A stretch of DNA of 64,000 nt from Pyropia yezoensis (GCA_009829735.1 CM020620.1:19876020-19940019), one strand, 5' to 3'; positions 32,441 to 44,704 are shown, counted from the stretch's first letter. Program-made: numbers and translations. Notes: generated from the letters alone by a model not told the origin.

Positions 32441-34889
32441 TCATCGAAGCCGTCGGCTGGGAAGGTCGTTCATGACCTTGCCCATCCGCTTGGGCCGCAC
32501 CAGCAGCACGTTGGGGGTCCTGGTGGCGAGCCGCTTCGGGTCGTACGCCGCCTGCGCGAGCTCATCCAAAGCGGGCGTCCATACTACTGTCTTGAGGGTC
32601 GGGTCGGCCGCCGCCGCCGACGCCGTCAACGCCGCAGACGCCGAAGCGGCGCGCGTTGCCACCGCTGCATGCGCGCCATCGGTTGCTGCGCCGGCCGCGC
32701 CGGGCGGCACCCCGCCTGCGGCGGCACCCCGCCTGCGGCGGCGCCTGCCGCGGGCGCGTCCACCGACGCCGCAACAACCGCCTCGCGGAGCGCGCCCATG
32801 GCCGCCTCGAGACCCGCCTTGCACCGCTGTACCACGTCGCTCCAGTAGAGCGCGTGGCCCAGCGTCTCGAGGCTCGTCCGCTGGCAGCAGAGGAACCCGA
32901 GGCACCGCCACACGGCGGGTGCGAGCATCCACGCCGCGTCCACGGGGGGCTCCTCTGCCTTTTCGTAGAGCGTCGCCATTCGTCACGAAGTGGCGGCGAC
33001 GAAAAAGGCGAGCAGCGCGCGGTGCATCTCCTCCGTGTCCAGGCGGGGACTGCCGCCAAAACACTGGCGGGTGCACACTTCGCGGAGGTTGCCAATGGCG
33101 GCGACCACGGCGGGGAGGGCGGGAGGGTTGCACCCCCAGGCCGCGAGGCGGGTGGGGACGCCCCGCGGCTGCGGCCGCCGACGCTGGTGGCACCGGCGGT
33201 GGCCGCCTGCATCCCCCCGGCCATGGCTAGGGGCTTGGCGCCGCTCGCCGCCGCTGCAGGCGTGATACCCCTCACCACCGCAGCGGGCTGGGCTCCACCC
33301 GCCGCCGCAGAGGCGGGCTTGGCCCCACCCGCCACTGCAGCTGGCTTGGCACCCGCGGCCGTCGCGGGCGGCTTGAAACCCGCCGCCGCCTCCGTCCTCG
33401 CCACCCCCGACGCCCCTGGTTTGGTCGCCACCTTGGCACCAGCCTTGACCTCACCCCCGGCCGCGGCAGACGGGGCCGCCTGGCTGCCGGCGGTCCTCGC
33501 ACCGACGCAGGCGCCGGCAACAGGCACAGACGTTGCCGGGGCTCTGAGCGTCAAAGAGGACGCCGCGGGGGCAGCACCGGCTGCAAACAGCGGCCGCCTG
33601 GCCGCCCCGACGACACCGTCGCGGCGACCGCGGTGGCGGGGGTAAGCGCGGCAGCCTTGCCCCGCTGCCCCAAGCTGTGCACCACAACGTTGCCTGACGG
33701 GAGGCGCTAAAAGTGGGAGCGCGCCGCGGCAGATGTGCCGCCGGCTGCGCGGCCGCCGCCGCCGCTCTCGCCCGTCGCTGCCCCCGCCACACCCGGTCTG
33801 ACGAGGGTGCGCACGGCAGGGGGGCTGGCGACGGCCGATCCCGCAGCAAGCGCCCCGGCAGACGACCCGTGCTGCCCCACCGCAGGTGCAGGGCGCAGAG
33901 ACGAGACACCGGGGTGCCCCACATCGTCGCCGGCCGGCCCACGTGTCGCCCCCGCCGCGGCGGTCGCGGTCGTTGTGCCCGTACCTCCCCCGAGGGGCGC
34001 CGCCCAGTCCAGACCGGGTCGATCAGGTCCAGGACGGGCTCCGGCTTGGCCGCCACCCGCGGCGGCGGCGACGCTGTGGCGGCACCCCGCCGCGCGACTG
34101 ACGCAACCGCCACGTCTGTCGCGGCAAGGCGTTCCTTGCCCGGCGCCACGTCGCCGCTGCTGACGCCCAGCACGCCGCCGTCACCCAGGCTGTCCGCCCC
34201 GTCTGAAGCGATGGACGATGAGGAGCCACCGCAGTCCTTCCTGGCACCCCCGGCTGCACCCCCACCGCCACCGCCGCCGTCGCCCCCCCCCCAACCACCC
34301 CCATCGCGGTCGTCACTGCCACTGTCGCTGGAGTCCCAGTCGGAGAAGCCCGACTCGGGCATCAGCTCCGTGTCGTCAATAAACACGTCCTCAAAGTCGT
34401 ACTCGTCCTCTGCGGCCGGCTTAGCCGCCGTCCGTGCCGCCGCCGCCGCGCCAGCACCCCCCTGCCTCTTGACAACCCCCGCCGCGCCCGCACCGGCGCC
34501 CGCGTCGTCGACGGCGGCACCTCACGTTGCGGGAGCGCCGGCGGCACCACCACCGTCGGCAGCAGCAGCGGCAGCGGCAGCAGCGGTGGCGTCCCCGTCC
34601 GACGCGTCCAGCGCGTCCACATCAATTGCGATGTCGTCCCCATCGTCCGCGGCATCGCCGCGGCTGCCAGCAGCGGCAGTGCGGCGGAAGAAAATGAGAA
34701 GCTGAGCTGCGCCGCGACGCGCCACAGGGGAGGGGGCAAGAGGAGAGAAGCACGCAGGCGAGGCATAGGCGGAGAGCGCACGAAAGAGCAAAGCAGCATG
34801 GCAACGGGGCGAGGAGGCGAGAAAGGATGCCCAAGCACACACTCACACACAGCCAAAACTTGTAGACTCGCGTCAGCCGAGACGTCCAT
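32441..34889 (-). CDS. HPC2/ubinuclein-domain-like protein (candidate HIRA-complex subunit), multi-exon
   Basis: Exon 1 (34889-34847, MDVSADASLQVLAV) ends at donor GTGAGT. A 140-nt intron with acceptor gcgcag brings in exon 2 from 34706 (QLLIFFRR..., then an Asp-rich DGDDIAIDVDALDASDGD). A second small intron starts at 34525 (GTGAGG). The next exon encodes AEDEYDFEDVFIDDTELM (codons around 34410-34360), which matches the Hpc2-related domain YDxxDxFIDDSE of Hpc2/ubinuclein, the H3.3 chaperone partners of HIRA. It is followed by an acidic WDSSDSGSDDR stretch. Later segments, with frame changes probably due to introns (acceptor acttttag near 33708), include Ala-Lys-Pro repeats, IGNLREVCTRQCFGG, LYEKAEEPPVDAAWMLAP and the C-terminal TLKTVVWTPALDELAQAAYD. 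A TGA near 32990 is unexplained. The motif is short, so the family call is tentative; a spliced gene here is likely. Confidence 0.45.
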
Positions 34890-35523
34890 GGCACACACGA
34901 CACGCGGAGTGGCGAGGACGGTGCCCGAGAGCCGGCCGGCCACGCGCTAGCGCCAAGGAAAAAAAAAAAAGCAGAAGAGAACAAGAGCCACGCGTCGCCT
35001 AGATCCGCCCGCCACGACCGAAAACACCGCAGCCGCAGCCGCCCACCCCCCCCTCCCTCGCTCCCCATCCTCTCACCCCCTCTCCCCCCCTTCTCTCCCC
35101 CTCCTCCCCTCCCAAACAACGTACAGAGTTGCGGCCGTCTGGGTTAAGCTCCAACGCGTATGCCCGTGGGCCAGCTTTACCGGCGGCGACGGCCGCCAGC
35201 TGACGCCCCCGCCTGACGCGCCCGCGGCGGCGGCGGCGGCTACGGGCGCCCGATGGTGTGAGGCGGCCGCCGGCACCCCACTACCTGTTGAACGCCATGC
35301 CTACACCTATGGTCGGGAGAGCGGCCAGCGCCGGCCGTCCCCCTCCCACCCCCTCCGCCCCCCCTCACAGCCACCAGCTATCGCGGATGGACCGCTCCCG
35401 AAGCGCCGCCGCACAGCGACCGACAAGCGTTGATGATCAAGGTGCTCACCAAGATGGTCCGAAACGAGCGTCAAACCGCGTGCAGAAAAGGGAAGGGGGT
35501 TCTGTAAACAAGCACCCCTCACC
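34890..35523. other. Region between the HPC2-like gene and the RHS-like pseudogene
   Basis: This contains the putative promoter and leader of the minus-strand HPC2-like gene, including an A12 run at about 34961 and pyrimidine-rich DNA at 35045-35115. No supported gene. Confidence 0.5.
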
Positions 35524-38358
35524 TCAGGACAGTTTCGACCCTGACGGCAAGTGAATCGAATCTGTCGCCTTGTAGCCACCAAAAAGGATGGACCACGATG
35601 CGTACAGATTGTACAGCCCAGCGCTGTACATCTTGCGCATGTCATGCCGGAGGCACACCAACGTGCGCGAGGCTGCAAAAGAAGATCGGAACTGGTTGTA
35701 CTCCGTCATGGCGTCCCTGTTCGCCACTACGACGTGGGCAACGCGGTCCGCCCACTCGCCCCACTTGAGGCCAAAGCTCGTCTTGAGGCTCTCGTAGCTC
35801 GTAAGAGCAGCGTTCAGTTCTGCGGACGTAGACGCTGATGGGCTGCTGTCCGTGTTGTTCACCGCAACGCACACGAGTTCACCTGCACGTGGACCGCCAG
35901 CAACGCCTTGAGTGCAGTTGTAAAACACCACGCAGTCAACCCCAATGTAGCCAGCGGGGGACGGCCACACGCTGTCTAGCAGCGCATCTCGATCCGTGTT
36001 GCTGACAAGGTCCTCAATCGTTCTCGTGAACTCGCAGGGAATGGGGGTGTTCACGCGTGCCCAGGAAGCGTCAACGCAAAACGCATCGCAACAGGGCCCG
36101 TGGAATCTCCGCACCGGCAATGAGTCCGGGTAGAGCTTCCGGAGAGGCATTCTCGAGAACTTGGCAGCCACCGTGATGGGACCAGACAGCGAACGAAGGA
36201 GCTGGCGAGCCCGACTGCCTGCCATCTCCCACCAGTAATGATATTGCTCAGTTGTGCCACCAGTACTCAGGCCATCCATCATGCTCACCAACACGTCCAT
36301 GCAGCATGGTGTTGTCTTAAGCACGCCCGTCGTCTTGGCGCTGTCGGATAGTGCGATCAAGCCCGCCATCATCTTGTGGTGGCTCATGGCATCGATGATC
36401 GTCAGCGATGGGACAGCAGTATCCCGGAAGATGTCACGGGCGTCCGCCGTGGCACCAAACTCCCCGGAGCCGATCAGCTTCTCCCACGCGATCGGTCGGC
36501 CCTCGTGATCGACGACCGCAAGGGACCTCGCCTCCACCTCAATGCCGGTGATGAGTACCGCCTGCACAGTAGGGTTGTTGGCAATGATGAATGCAGCACT
36601 GCCGGGCGCCATCCCCTTCGGCTTACTCGAGGACGCGCCCTGCAACAAGTGGTAGACGGAGCACCCCTGTGCGCCTTGTGAAAGGTCCTTGAGCGCGTCA
36701 GACAGGTACCTCCCAATTCCGACAGAGAGGGCAGCGATTGAGCGCGATGCTTCCTCGCCCGCCACAATACGGCCGGCCCGCGTGAGAATGAGCAAGCCCG
36801 GGTCAAAGATGCGCTCCGAAAAGGCCTTCACCAGCTCCGCCTCAGGGAGAAAAGGAACTCTCGTTGCGGTCGATACCAACGTGGGAGACCCCTTCAGCCG
36901 GAAGTTGCACTCTTCAGTGACTTCCACTGGATCACGAAGCAAGTCGAGGAAGGCCACGTCCATCGCGAAAATAGTAAGCGGAAGGAGTTCACCGACGCGC
37001 AGTAGCCGTAGAGCGCTTGCCTGTACAGCTCAAAGGCATATCCAACCTTGCCGAGCTCATCGACAAGCAGCAGAGAAGGAGCGTCGGGGTCGCCGCGCTT
37101 ATTGCGTTGAATCTGTAGCACCTCGTCTTGAACCACGTCGACGTTGACGTCACCGCACTCTCCAAACTTCTTGTCACGAAACTTGGCCAGGAAGATCCCC
37201 CATGGCACGCGACAGTTGCCGCAATGCTCGCTGTAGATGATGCGAGAAAGAAGCGGGAAAAGCTTGGCCCCCTCGCGTTGCGACAGCAGCACATCTTCCA
37301 TCGAGAAAGCCCGTGTTGGCGTAAAATGAGATGTCAAGAACGACTGTGCGCTTGGCAAAGTCCACCACCTCGCCCCAGCTCCTGTAGCGGTATGGCTTCC
37401 TGGTGCCATCGTTCAAGTCATGTGAAGCCTTAACCACATTCATGGAGCGGCAGGCGCTGTTAGGCAAGTAAATGGGCTCCGTCACAGGCAGATCGTCCTT
37501 ACATGTGGCAACGTCGCCAAGGAAGGATGACTGGCCGCCTCCCGAGAGCGCCGTGATTGAGTAGACGGTACGGATGTCACCCCAGGAGGTTGCGAGCCAC
37601 CGCCACAGCTCACACATTAGCGGGACGCGAGGGACGTGCAGCCCCAGGGGCGGCAGCGGAACGGGCAGAAACGGCGCCGCGGGGTCAGCCGGAGCGTCGA
37701 CAAGCCAGCCCTCCTCCCACAGGACTCGTAATGCCCCGTTTGACGAAAACTGCAGCGGGTTGACCACGTTCACTGCGCCGCCGGTTGTTGTACTGCCGCC
37801 CGCCGACGCGATCTTGAACACATCCGGGCCATCGTCCACCACGGACCGAGGCTCGGCCTCGTCGACGGAGTCAAGCTTCTCTGAGATGGTGCTGGAAGCA
37901 ATCAGGCATGAGGCGCTTCGTCGCTGTTCTTCACACAGCTTGCACAGCGTCCACTCCTCGCTGAGGGCCTGGTTCCCATACTTACACAACTCTGGGCTGA
38001 CGCGCCGAGACGCCGCGCAGCGGTAGTTGGCAAGGTGGTACTTGCGAGATGTCGACTTGCAGGTCCACTGACACTTGAACTCAAACTCGCCGCCGCCCTC
38101 CGGATGAAGAGCGCCTTTCTGAGGTCCACGAATTACTCGAGCGACGAGGGGCGGACGCCGCTGGCCATCCGTAGGGACGGCCATAACAACAGCTCGGTTC
38201 ACACGCCGCTGGGGTGTCTTGGTCAAGACCGGCGTAGATGAGCACGCCCCACGATGGCCATGCACCCCCTGGACACCGCCAACGAAGCCCGTGCCATTGT
38301 TCCCCGCGACCAGTGCAAACGCCGTAGTAGCCGAGAGTTGAAGTCCAGGCCCTCGCAT
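35524..38358 (-). pseudogene. RHS/Crinkler-type NTPase-like protein, two frameshifts and altered Walker A
   Basis: Three consecutive frames read as one protein. The first (from ATG 38358) has a Cys-rich zinc-binding-like region (FKCQWTC...C...C..C) and a P-loop-like SITALSGGGQSSFL in which the invariant Lys is Gln (codon 37533-37531). It continues through SWGEVVDFAKRTVVLDISF. Near 37310 the frame changes to SMEDVLLSQREGAKLFPLLS ... SLLLVDELGKV (Walker B). Near 36975 it changes again to MDVAFLDLLRDPVEV ... STATRVPFLPEAELV, and runs to a TGA at 35524. The order Walker A, Walker B, sensor-like strand and downstream domain resembles the AAA-like NTPases of RHS and Crinkler proteins. A C-terminal GVDCVVFYN...ELVCVAVNN could be a decayed restriction-like nuclease fold. 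No plausible introns explain the shifts. Family assignment is inferred from motifs. Confidence 0.5.
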
Positions 38359-41300
38359 CAATGCTGCCTCGTCGGTGGATGAAGAGGCGTGTCGAGGTGC
38401 CCCGCGTCGCACGCCAGGTCAGAGCTATAGGGGGAGGAGTCTTTGAACCGGTAGGCCCGGCCACACGTCAAGGGCGGACACTGGGAAACCCGGTTCTTGC
38501 TGCGGGGAAACCATCGCATTAGGGATGGATTACAGGTCACGACCCGGTTATATGCCCCCCAGTTATATGGCACCCTGCCGTATAACTGGGAGTATCGTTG
38601 CGGCCGTTCCCTTTGTTACCAGCGGCTTTAGTAACTGCAGTTACTGCTACCGTCCCGCCTCTGTTCGGGTGCGTGCTTCACAGGGCTGTGATGCACCCAT
38701 GAAGGGGACCTCATTTCCGTTGCCAGTTGCCTGTTTCACCCGTGCACACTCTCGGCATGGCGTGCTTGCTCTTCTCCCTACACCCCCCCCAGAGCCCCTT
38801 GTAGCGCATGTCTCTTCCGAGCGAAATCAGTACGTGGGTATAATTTCGGTGGTAAATGTGCTTCTGTGTCACGAGTGCTCCAGATCCGCCAGAGGCCTCC
38901 AGCTCTCGACCGACTGGCAGTCGTCCAACGATCGTCATCACTAAACGTGCGCGCGCCCATTGAGGGGTCGATTAGAGGTCTAATCACCTATAGAGCTTCC
39001 AATGGGCGAATGGTGGGTCCCGTAACTGAGTCATTTTGGTGTCATTGAGAGGTGGGTATAATGACCTTTCACAGGGGTAGGCTCAATGATCAGTCTGAGA
39101 GGGGGCCCGTCAGAGAGTTCCGAGAGCGACCCCCCTCGCAGAATTATTTCCGTTTAAGACCAAGCCACGGCCTGCTGAGCAGTGGCGCTGCACCGCCCGC
39201 GTCCTGCGGGCCATTTTGAGGGGCAGTGAGTGCAAGTCTCTTCGTGGCAGGAGGGTGCTCGGGGGGGCACGTCCACGCCGTAGTTGGTGCGGCGTCACGC
39301 AGCGCCTCGGCAAAGCGTTGCTGGCAACGGGAAAGAAGAGGGGGGGACCGCCAACTGTGCGGGCACAACGGCCACCAGCCCTCCGCAAGCACTTCGACTT
39401 GGTCGTGGGGCGCACGGCTCGTCGGCTCGAGGAGCGTGGCGCGTGGACGGCGAGGGAGCGTGGGACAGCGAGGAGGGCTCTGGCCAGGACGACGACAAGG
39501 ACGGGGACGAGGAGGGAGGCGGTAACGGAGGGGTAAGTGAGAAGGGCGAGGGGGTGAAGATGGCCGAGGACGTTGAGGCAAGGGATGTGGTGGGGAGAAG
39601 GGAGAAGGGGGGTGCGCGGGGACAAGGGGGGTTCTGGCGGCGGCCGCGGTGGGGGCCGTGTGGAAGGGCGGGTGGGTCTTTATTGATGGGGCGTCTGCGG
39701 CCGAGGTGACGGGGGTGGCACGAAAGGCGGCTGGAGCAGCTGCCAACGCTGCTGCCCCATTGTTGTTCCTTTAGTCTGCGCCATCTGCCGCTCACGCTCC
39801 GCCGCTGCTTGCGGCAACGGATGTTTATTCACCTATCGGTACGGCGGACGCTGATGTGGTCATGCCATTAATACCTCCGCAGAGGTAGAGCGCCCGGAGT
39901 GGTGGATGGGCATGGAGACAGGTACGTAAGTGGGGGGGGCAAGGGTCGGGTGCGGAACGACTTCTGACGGGCACGCCGTTTGCGGCAGTGAGATTTTGTG
40001 GGCGCATGCGGCAGTGGGGAGGGAAGCATGGAGGGGAGGGTTCTGCACGGACCGCAGCATGGAAAGACTGGCGTTAGTGACGGTGGATGAGAGGTTGGAC
40101 CCGTGGAGGGACGCGCCGCGCGTGTAGCTTGCTGGTCGACGGTGCCCCCACCTCCGCGCAGCCGGCTGGTTCTCGCAACGCGTACATGTTGCTAGCGGCG
40201 GAGCGGCGGTAGTACCTTGGAGACTGGAGTCTCACCGTAGGTGAGGGTGTGCTGGAAAGGATATAAAAAAGAACCCGTGGCCATGAAACATCTGCCCTTT
40301 CCGAAAAACATGACAATTCAAAAAAAAAACGGTGCCAATGGACCGCGCTGTCAGGGCACCATTAGGGCACCCCTCGTAATGGGACCAAGGGATCCCATAA
40401 AGGCATGCCTCATACAGTCTTTCTCCATTGCTGTGACATCCTTCTTGGGCACGGTGTCTAGTAACCAATGCAGGTCGACCGACCTCTACGGTGCGATCAA
40501 CGCATGTGTCAGCATTCGATCGTTGTCACCGACCAATCAGAGGGCGGAATGAAGTTACAATCCTTGGGCTTACGGTCGCCACAAAGGGTGCCCAACAATG
40601 GAGAATGACTGTAATGGTTCCATTGGATGGGGGCCTCAATGGTGTGGCGCATTTTACTGATGGTAGAGATCGAAGTAGACAGTATCATATGTACAATAGT
40701 GCTAGTAACTGCCGGCAGATACTAAATGCAAGTAAAGGTGCGTTCATCGATTTGAAGCCGGCAGCCCACCAGGGAAAAAAGAGAGAGCGAAATTGGGCGG
40801 CGACTCGCCCGACACCTCTCCCCTCGACCACCACGGCCCGCCGCCCACCGCCGGCTGCACACCGCCAGGTGCCCCGTGCCACCGCCGCCGTGTCGCCTCT
40901 CCCCGCTCCTCCTCCCCCCGCTCCCCCTCACCCCTCACCCCGCTCCGCCTCCCCGCTCACGGCCGCCACGCCCCCCCGGCCGTCGGCTGGTACGCCAGCG
41001 GCGACCCCTTCCGGGGGGGGCGCGCGCGCCCCAAACGGGCGGCTGCCAAGCCACTGGATGCGCGAACACGGAGCGACGGGCCGCGTTGCTGGCCGCGCAC
41101 CCGTCCCACCGATCACTGTCCGGCAGCAGCTGCCAAACAAGGGCAAGAAGCCTCCTCGCCCCCCCAATTACACCGGCGCAGGCCAAAGGAAGAGCAAACG
41201 CCAGCCGCCCCGGCGTGACGGCGGCCGCTCTTGCCGACCCACGGAGGTCGGCACAGAGCACGACGTCGAGGGAGATGGGACGGAGCGATCCCAGCCGCCA

Positions 41301-41880
41301 GCGGCTGCTATGCTCCGCGTGGCCGCCGGCAGGGTGCCGCACAAGTCACATCCACCATCGCAAACAGACGGTCGCATGCGATGAGGAACAAGGAACTGGC
41401 GGAGTACCCTTGTGAGCCTTACACGTGGGCGCTCCAGCACTGATTGTAAGTCGCTGTACCAGCATCAGGTTTAAATAATTTCTACGGCACAATAGGCCGA
41501 TGAATGAATCAATTAACCAATCAATTAATGGTTAAGTAATAAATGTATGGCGTTCATTGCCGCCATCCATGACTTCTAGACCTGATCGAGAAGGGTCTGG
41601 AAGGATCCGAAAGCCTCGAGATTCAAAAGTCCCAGGGCATTCAGTAATGACCTCGAAGTCGAGGGTTTCCGATCGTTGGCCCTCGATATCGCGGCTGCCG
41701 AGCGACAGGTATGAAGCAGTGTCCCCAAGATCGAGGCTGCTGATTTGGAACCCGGCACTAAGTCCCCGATGTGGAGGATTGTGCTCCTGTTTACCCACAA
41801 TTTTAAGGAATCTACCCCCAATATTGGGCAAGATACTTCCGATATCGAGAGTAAACCCTCCAGATCGAGAGCTGAATGAT
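38359..41880. other. Intergenic accessory region without a firm gene
   Basis: Frames of 200-300 codons at 39110-39746 and 40491-41415 lie on both strands and have Pro/Arg/Ala composition. I support none of them. The region includes a small hairpin (38558-38590), a 16-bp palindrome (38630-38645) and an AT-rich island with repeated tcgag motifs (about 41450-41880). Confidence 0.45.
38558..38590. repeat. Hairpin, 14-bp arms, 5-base loop
   Basis: Arms 38558-38571 and 38577-38590 pair with a single G-T wobble around the loop accct. A perfect 16-bp palindrome (agtaactgcagttact) lies 40 bp downstream at 38630-38645. No neighbouring gene end is close, so a terminator role is not supported. Confidence 0.8.
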
Positions 41881-42840
41881 TTGTAGGGCCGCGGTGACAG
41901 CGTCGAGCCGCGCGTCGATCCCCCCGTGGGCGCCCAAGGCGGCAGGCGCCGCCTACGAGGCTGGCGCCCTCGGCGACGCCCCCCTCGCGAGCGCCGCCAG
42001 TAGCACCGCCCGCAGTGCCTTCCTCTGCGACGGCGCGTCGGCCACTGCCGCCACCGCGCGTACAGCCGGCGGCCGCGTCAGGCGGGAGGTGGGCCGCCGC
42101 TGCGAGGTAGTCGAGTAGGTGCAGGCCCGCTTGGCGCACCGCATCCGCAGCGGCGGGGTTCACGGAGGGGGAGGGCGGCGGGCGGCCCCCCATCCCCCTC
42201 CCCGCCCCCGTCCGCCACAGCCTCTGCTGCCACGGCGGCGAGCAGAAGGTACTGCCTCGCCGCTGCGTCGGCCGCGCCGCTGGCGGCGCCGGCGTCGCGG
42301 ACGGCGCCGGCGCCCGCAACGGGCCGAAGGGGCCGACGCAGCAGAGGATGGCCACGAGACGCGCCGCCGCGAACGGGTCTGCCACCGGCGCGGACCACCG
42401 CTGGGCCTCCGCCGACGCTTCTGTCAGGCGCAGCAGTACAGCTATGGCATCGTCCGCAGCGGCGGGCACGACAACGAGGCGGCCGAGGAGACCGACCGCC
42501 GCCGCTGCCAATGCCGCACCCGCCGTACTCGCGGCCGCATCGTCGGCAGTGCGGCGACGCCCGCCGTGGCCGCCGCAGCGATGCGGTGCCGCAGTTGTCG
42601 CGGCCGCCGCCGCCAAGCGCGCCGCCACACCTACGCCCCAAGAGCACACGCCGCGTCGGCCGCGGTGGTGGACGCCAGAGCCGCGTTGGCCAACGTGGCG
42701 ACGGAGGCGGCGCCGCCACGCATGGCAACGGCCAGCACCGCGTCCGCGGCGGCCGTGCCGAGGCGGTCGCCGACAAAGGCAGCCGGGTCTCCCAGGCGGA
42801 TTCCCCTCCCTCCCCCCCGGGGGGCACCCCGTCCGGGGGG
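41880..42840 (-). pseudogene. Possible helical-repeat protein fragment cut by the TA-flanked element
   Basis: Minus-strand stretches have balanced helical composition: DPAAFVGDRLGTAAADAVLA and SVATLANAALASTTAADAAC (about 42800-42640). In another frame there are VGLLGRLVVVPAAADDAIAV, LLRLTEASAEAQ and AARLVAILCCVGPFG (about 42470-42300), then ADAVRQAGLHLLDYLAAAAH. They could be ARM/HEAT-type helices spread over exons. The stretch ends abruptly at the left end of the element at 42847, which suggests a 5'-truncated gene remnant. Low confidence; it may be compositional. Confidence 0.25.
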
Positions 42841-42846
42841 GGGGTA

Positions 42847-44383
42847 AGGTTGGCAATTACCGATCGGTACGATTCTCTGTACCGTTTACCGATCGGTATC
42901 CCGATTCACCGATTCCGAATCGGTACATCGGTACACTGAAATTAACAATATCTGTATTTTGGAACTGACTGGCATCAGAGCTCAGAGGCCACAGATCGAG
43001 CCTCAACTAACTGAATGCGTCCGTTCTTCCATGCATGCCAAGCCAAGCTATTTAAGTGCTCACGCATCAGTGAACACGTATTCACCACAAACTGCTCTTC
43101 AGCTACTCTCCCAACGATATAGCGCCCTTTTTAAGTGAGAGGGCATCCTATCTGCCGCCCAGGAAAAGGCTCCGCAGGGTGTACAACCTTATGCTCGTCC
43201 ACGGCCTCCTCGTCGCCATTGCACGCCGTCACAGCCGCCTGGTATTTGGCGTACTGTGTCTTTTTTGTGAGGGGTAAGGCGTTGTGCGTCAGCCGAGCGG
43301 GTGACATCTTCCCCCGTCGCGGGGGGGGCTCGGCTACTTTCTGTATCCGGCCCGGCTAGGCACTTGTCCGCTGTCCGCTGGAGGTGCCCAATAGCAGAGG
43401 CGCGGCGGGCACGCTCCGGCCGACGACGGCCGACACGTTCGTTTGCCCTCGCGCCCCACCTACCTTCCTTGCATGCAGCCCACGGGCTTCCCAGGTGGGC
43501 GCCCTTTTCTCTCTCTCTCTAGTTTCTCTCTCTCTTCTTCATCTTCGATGCCTGCCTACCCACGCGGTGGCACGCTGTTTACCCTCTTGGGCGGGTGTGG
43601 GCACATCCTCACGCCCGATGGCCGGCTCGGCAGTTGGCGGCGATCCGAAGGGGCCCACGGACAGCCTGGCCTTGGCCTCCATGAAAACATTGTACCAACT
43701 GGCACACCCGCGTCTGGCAGGCAGGAGTAAGCCCCCTCACAGGCGATGCAGTAGGCCACACAGTACTTGGATGCACTTCCATTATTTAGCACGTTCCAGT
43801 CGCTCGTATGCTGATACGCCTTCTACATGGACATAGTTGCGCTCTTCGTCATGAAGAGGGCTGGGGAAATGTGACAAGAGTGTATGGGTGAGCAGGTTGG
43901 CAGGCGGGCAAGCAGCCGTAAGCACTAGCAGCGGCGTGTTGCTGCGTGGAGTGGGCAGTACGGAGGTCCTCTCCACTGAGCGCGCTGTCATTTCGAGCGC
44001 ACAAACGCCGGTCTTGCGGAGAGGTTATTCGGTCGAAGACCCGCTGTGAGGCAGCGCTGGGTCTCTTGATAGACCTGCCACGGCGTTTTGGCCAGGGGCT
44101 GTGGTAGGTGTGGCAAGGAGAGCAGCTGGAGTGGGGTGTTACGTCAGAATAGAGGACACGATGCGCTGCAGAACGTATGCGGCTCGTTCGTTCCCTCGAC
44201 CTGGTGTCTGGTGGAGCAGACTGCTGATCGAGCAAGGATGAAGCTCTCCCAATAGTACGTACCAATATCATTACCGTACCAAATCATACCGACATGGGGG
44301 GAAATGGAGCTTATCGATTACCGGTCTGGATACCGAACTTTACCAAGTTCGGTAACCGAACGAGTTTACTGACTTGCCAACCT
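42847..44383. mobile_element. Non-autonomous TA-flanked DNA transposon (1,537 bp)
   Basis: The outer ends are inverse copies: aggttggcaa at 42847-42856 and ttgccaacct at 44374-44383. They are directly flanked by TA at 42845-42846 and 44384-44385, the target duplication of the Tc1/mariner superfamily. Both subterminal regions (42857-42955 and 44253-44373) are AT-rich and packed with variants of accgatcggta/ggtaaccg palindromes, likely transposase-binding sites (inference). The interior has no transposase-like frame, so the element would need help from elsewhere. Confidence 0.65.
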
Positions 44384-44385
44384 TA

Positions 44386-44704
44386 TCGCATCACCACCAT
44401 GTTAACAGCTACCACCGCGACTATGACCGTCACGACAACAAATGAATAAAAGCAACAGCTACTGAGGTGAGGCGTGCTCACCGCGCTCCACCGCTCATCC
44501 AGGGCTAAGAGGAAACGTGAGCAATGGTAACTAACCTGAACAAGGCGCGGCTGCAGCTGCAGGGCAATCCCTCTTTCAAAGCTTGTCGGAATTGTTCTTT
44601 CCGAGCCCCCGACGCCAACAGTATGCACGGCGTCACATGAAGCGATTGAAACCTTAAGTGAGCGCGCGTCAACCTCGCGATGCCGAGTCAGCCAGGATCT
44701 AGGG
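44386..44704. other. Short gap between the TA-flanked element and the beta-propeller-like gene
   Basis: These 319 bases hold the presumed 3' flank of the minus-strand propeller-like gene. I see nothing else. Confidence 0.5.

Noticed and set aside
38558..38645. Hairpin considered as a transcription terminator
   Set aside because: There is no gene end nearby and no bacterial context; kept only as a repeat.
39110..39746. Overlapping 140-200-codon frames on both strands
   Set aside because: Mutually antisense and Pro/Ser/Arg-rich on one strand, Gly/Glu-rich on the other; no means of choosing and no motif.
40491..41384. 297-codon plus-strand frame
   Set aside because: Mixed composition with a Pro/Arg/Thr-rich second half and an equally open minus frame; no family resemblance.
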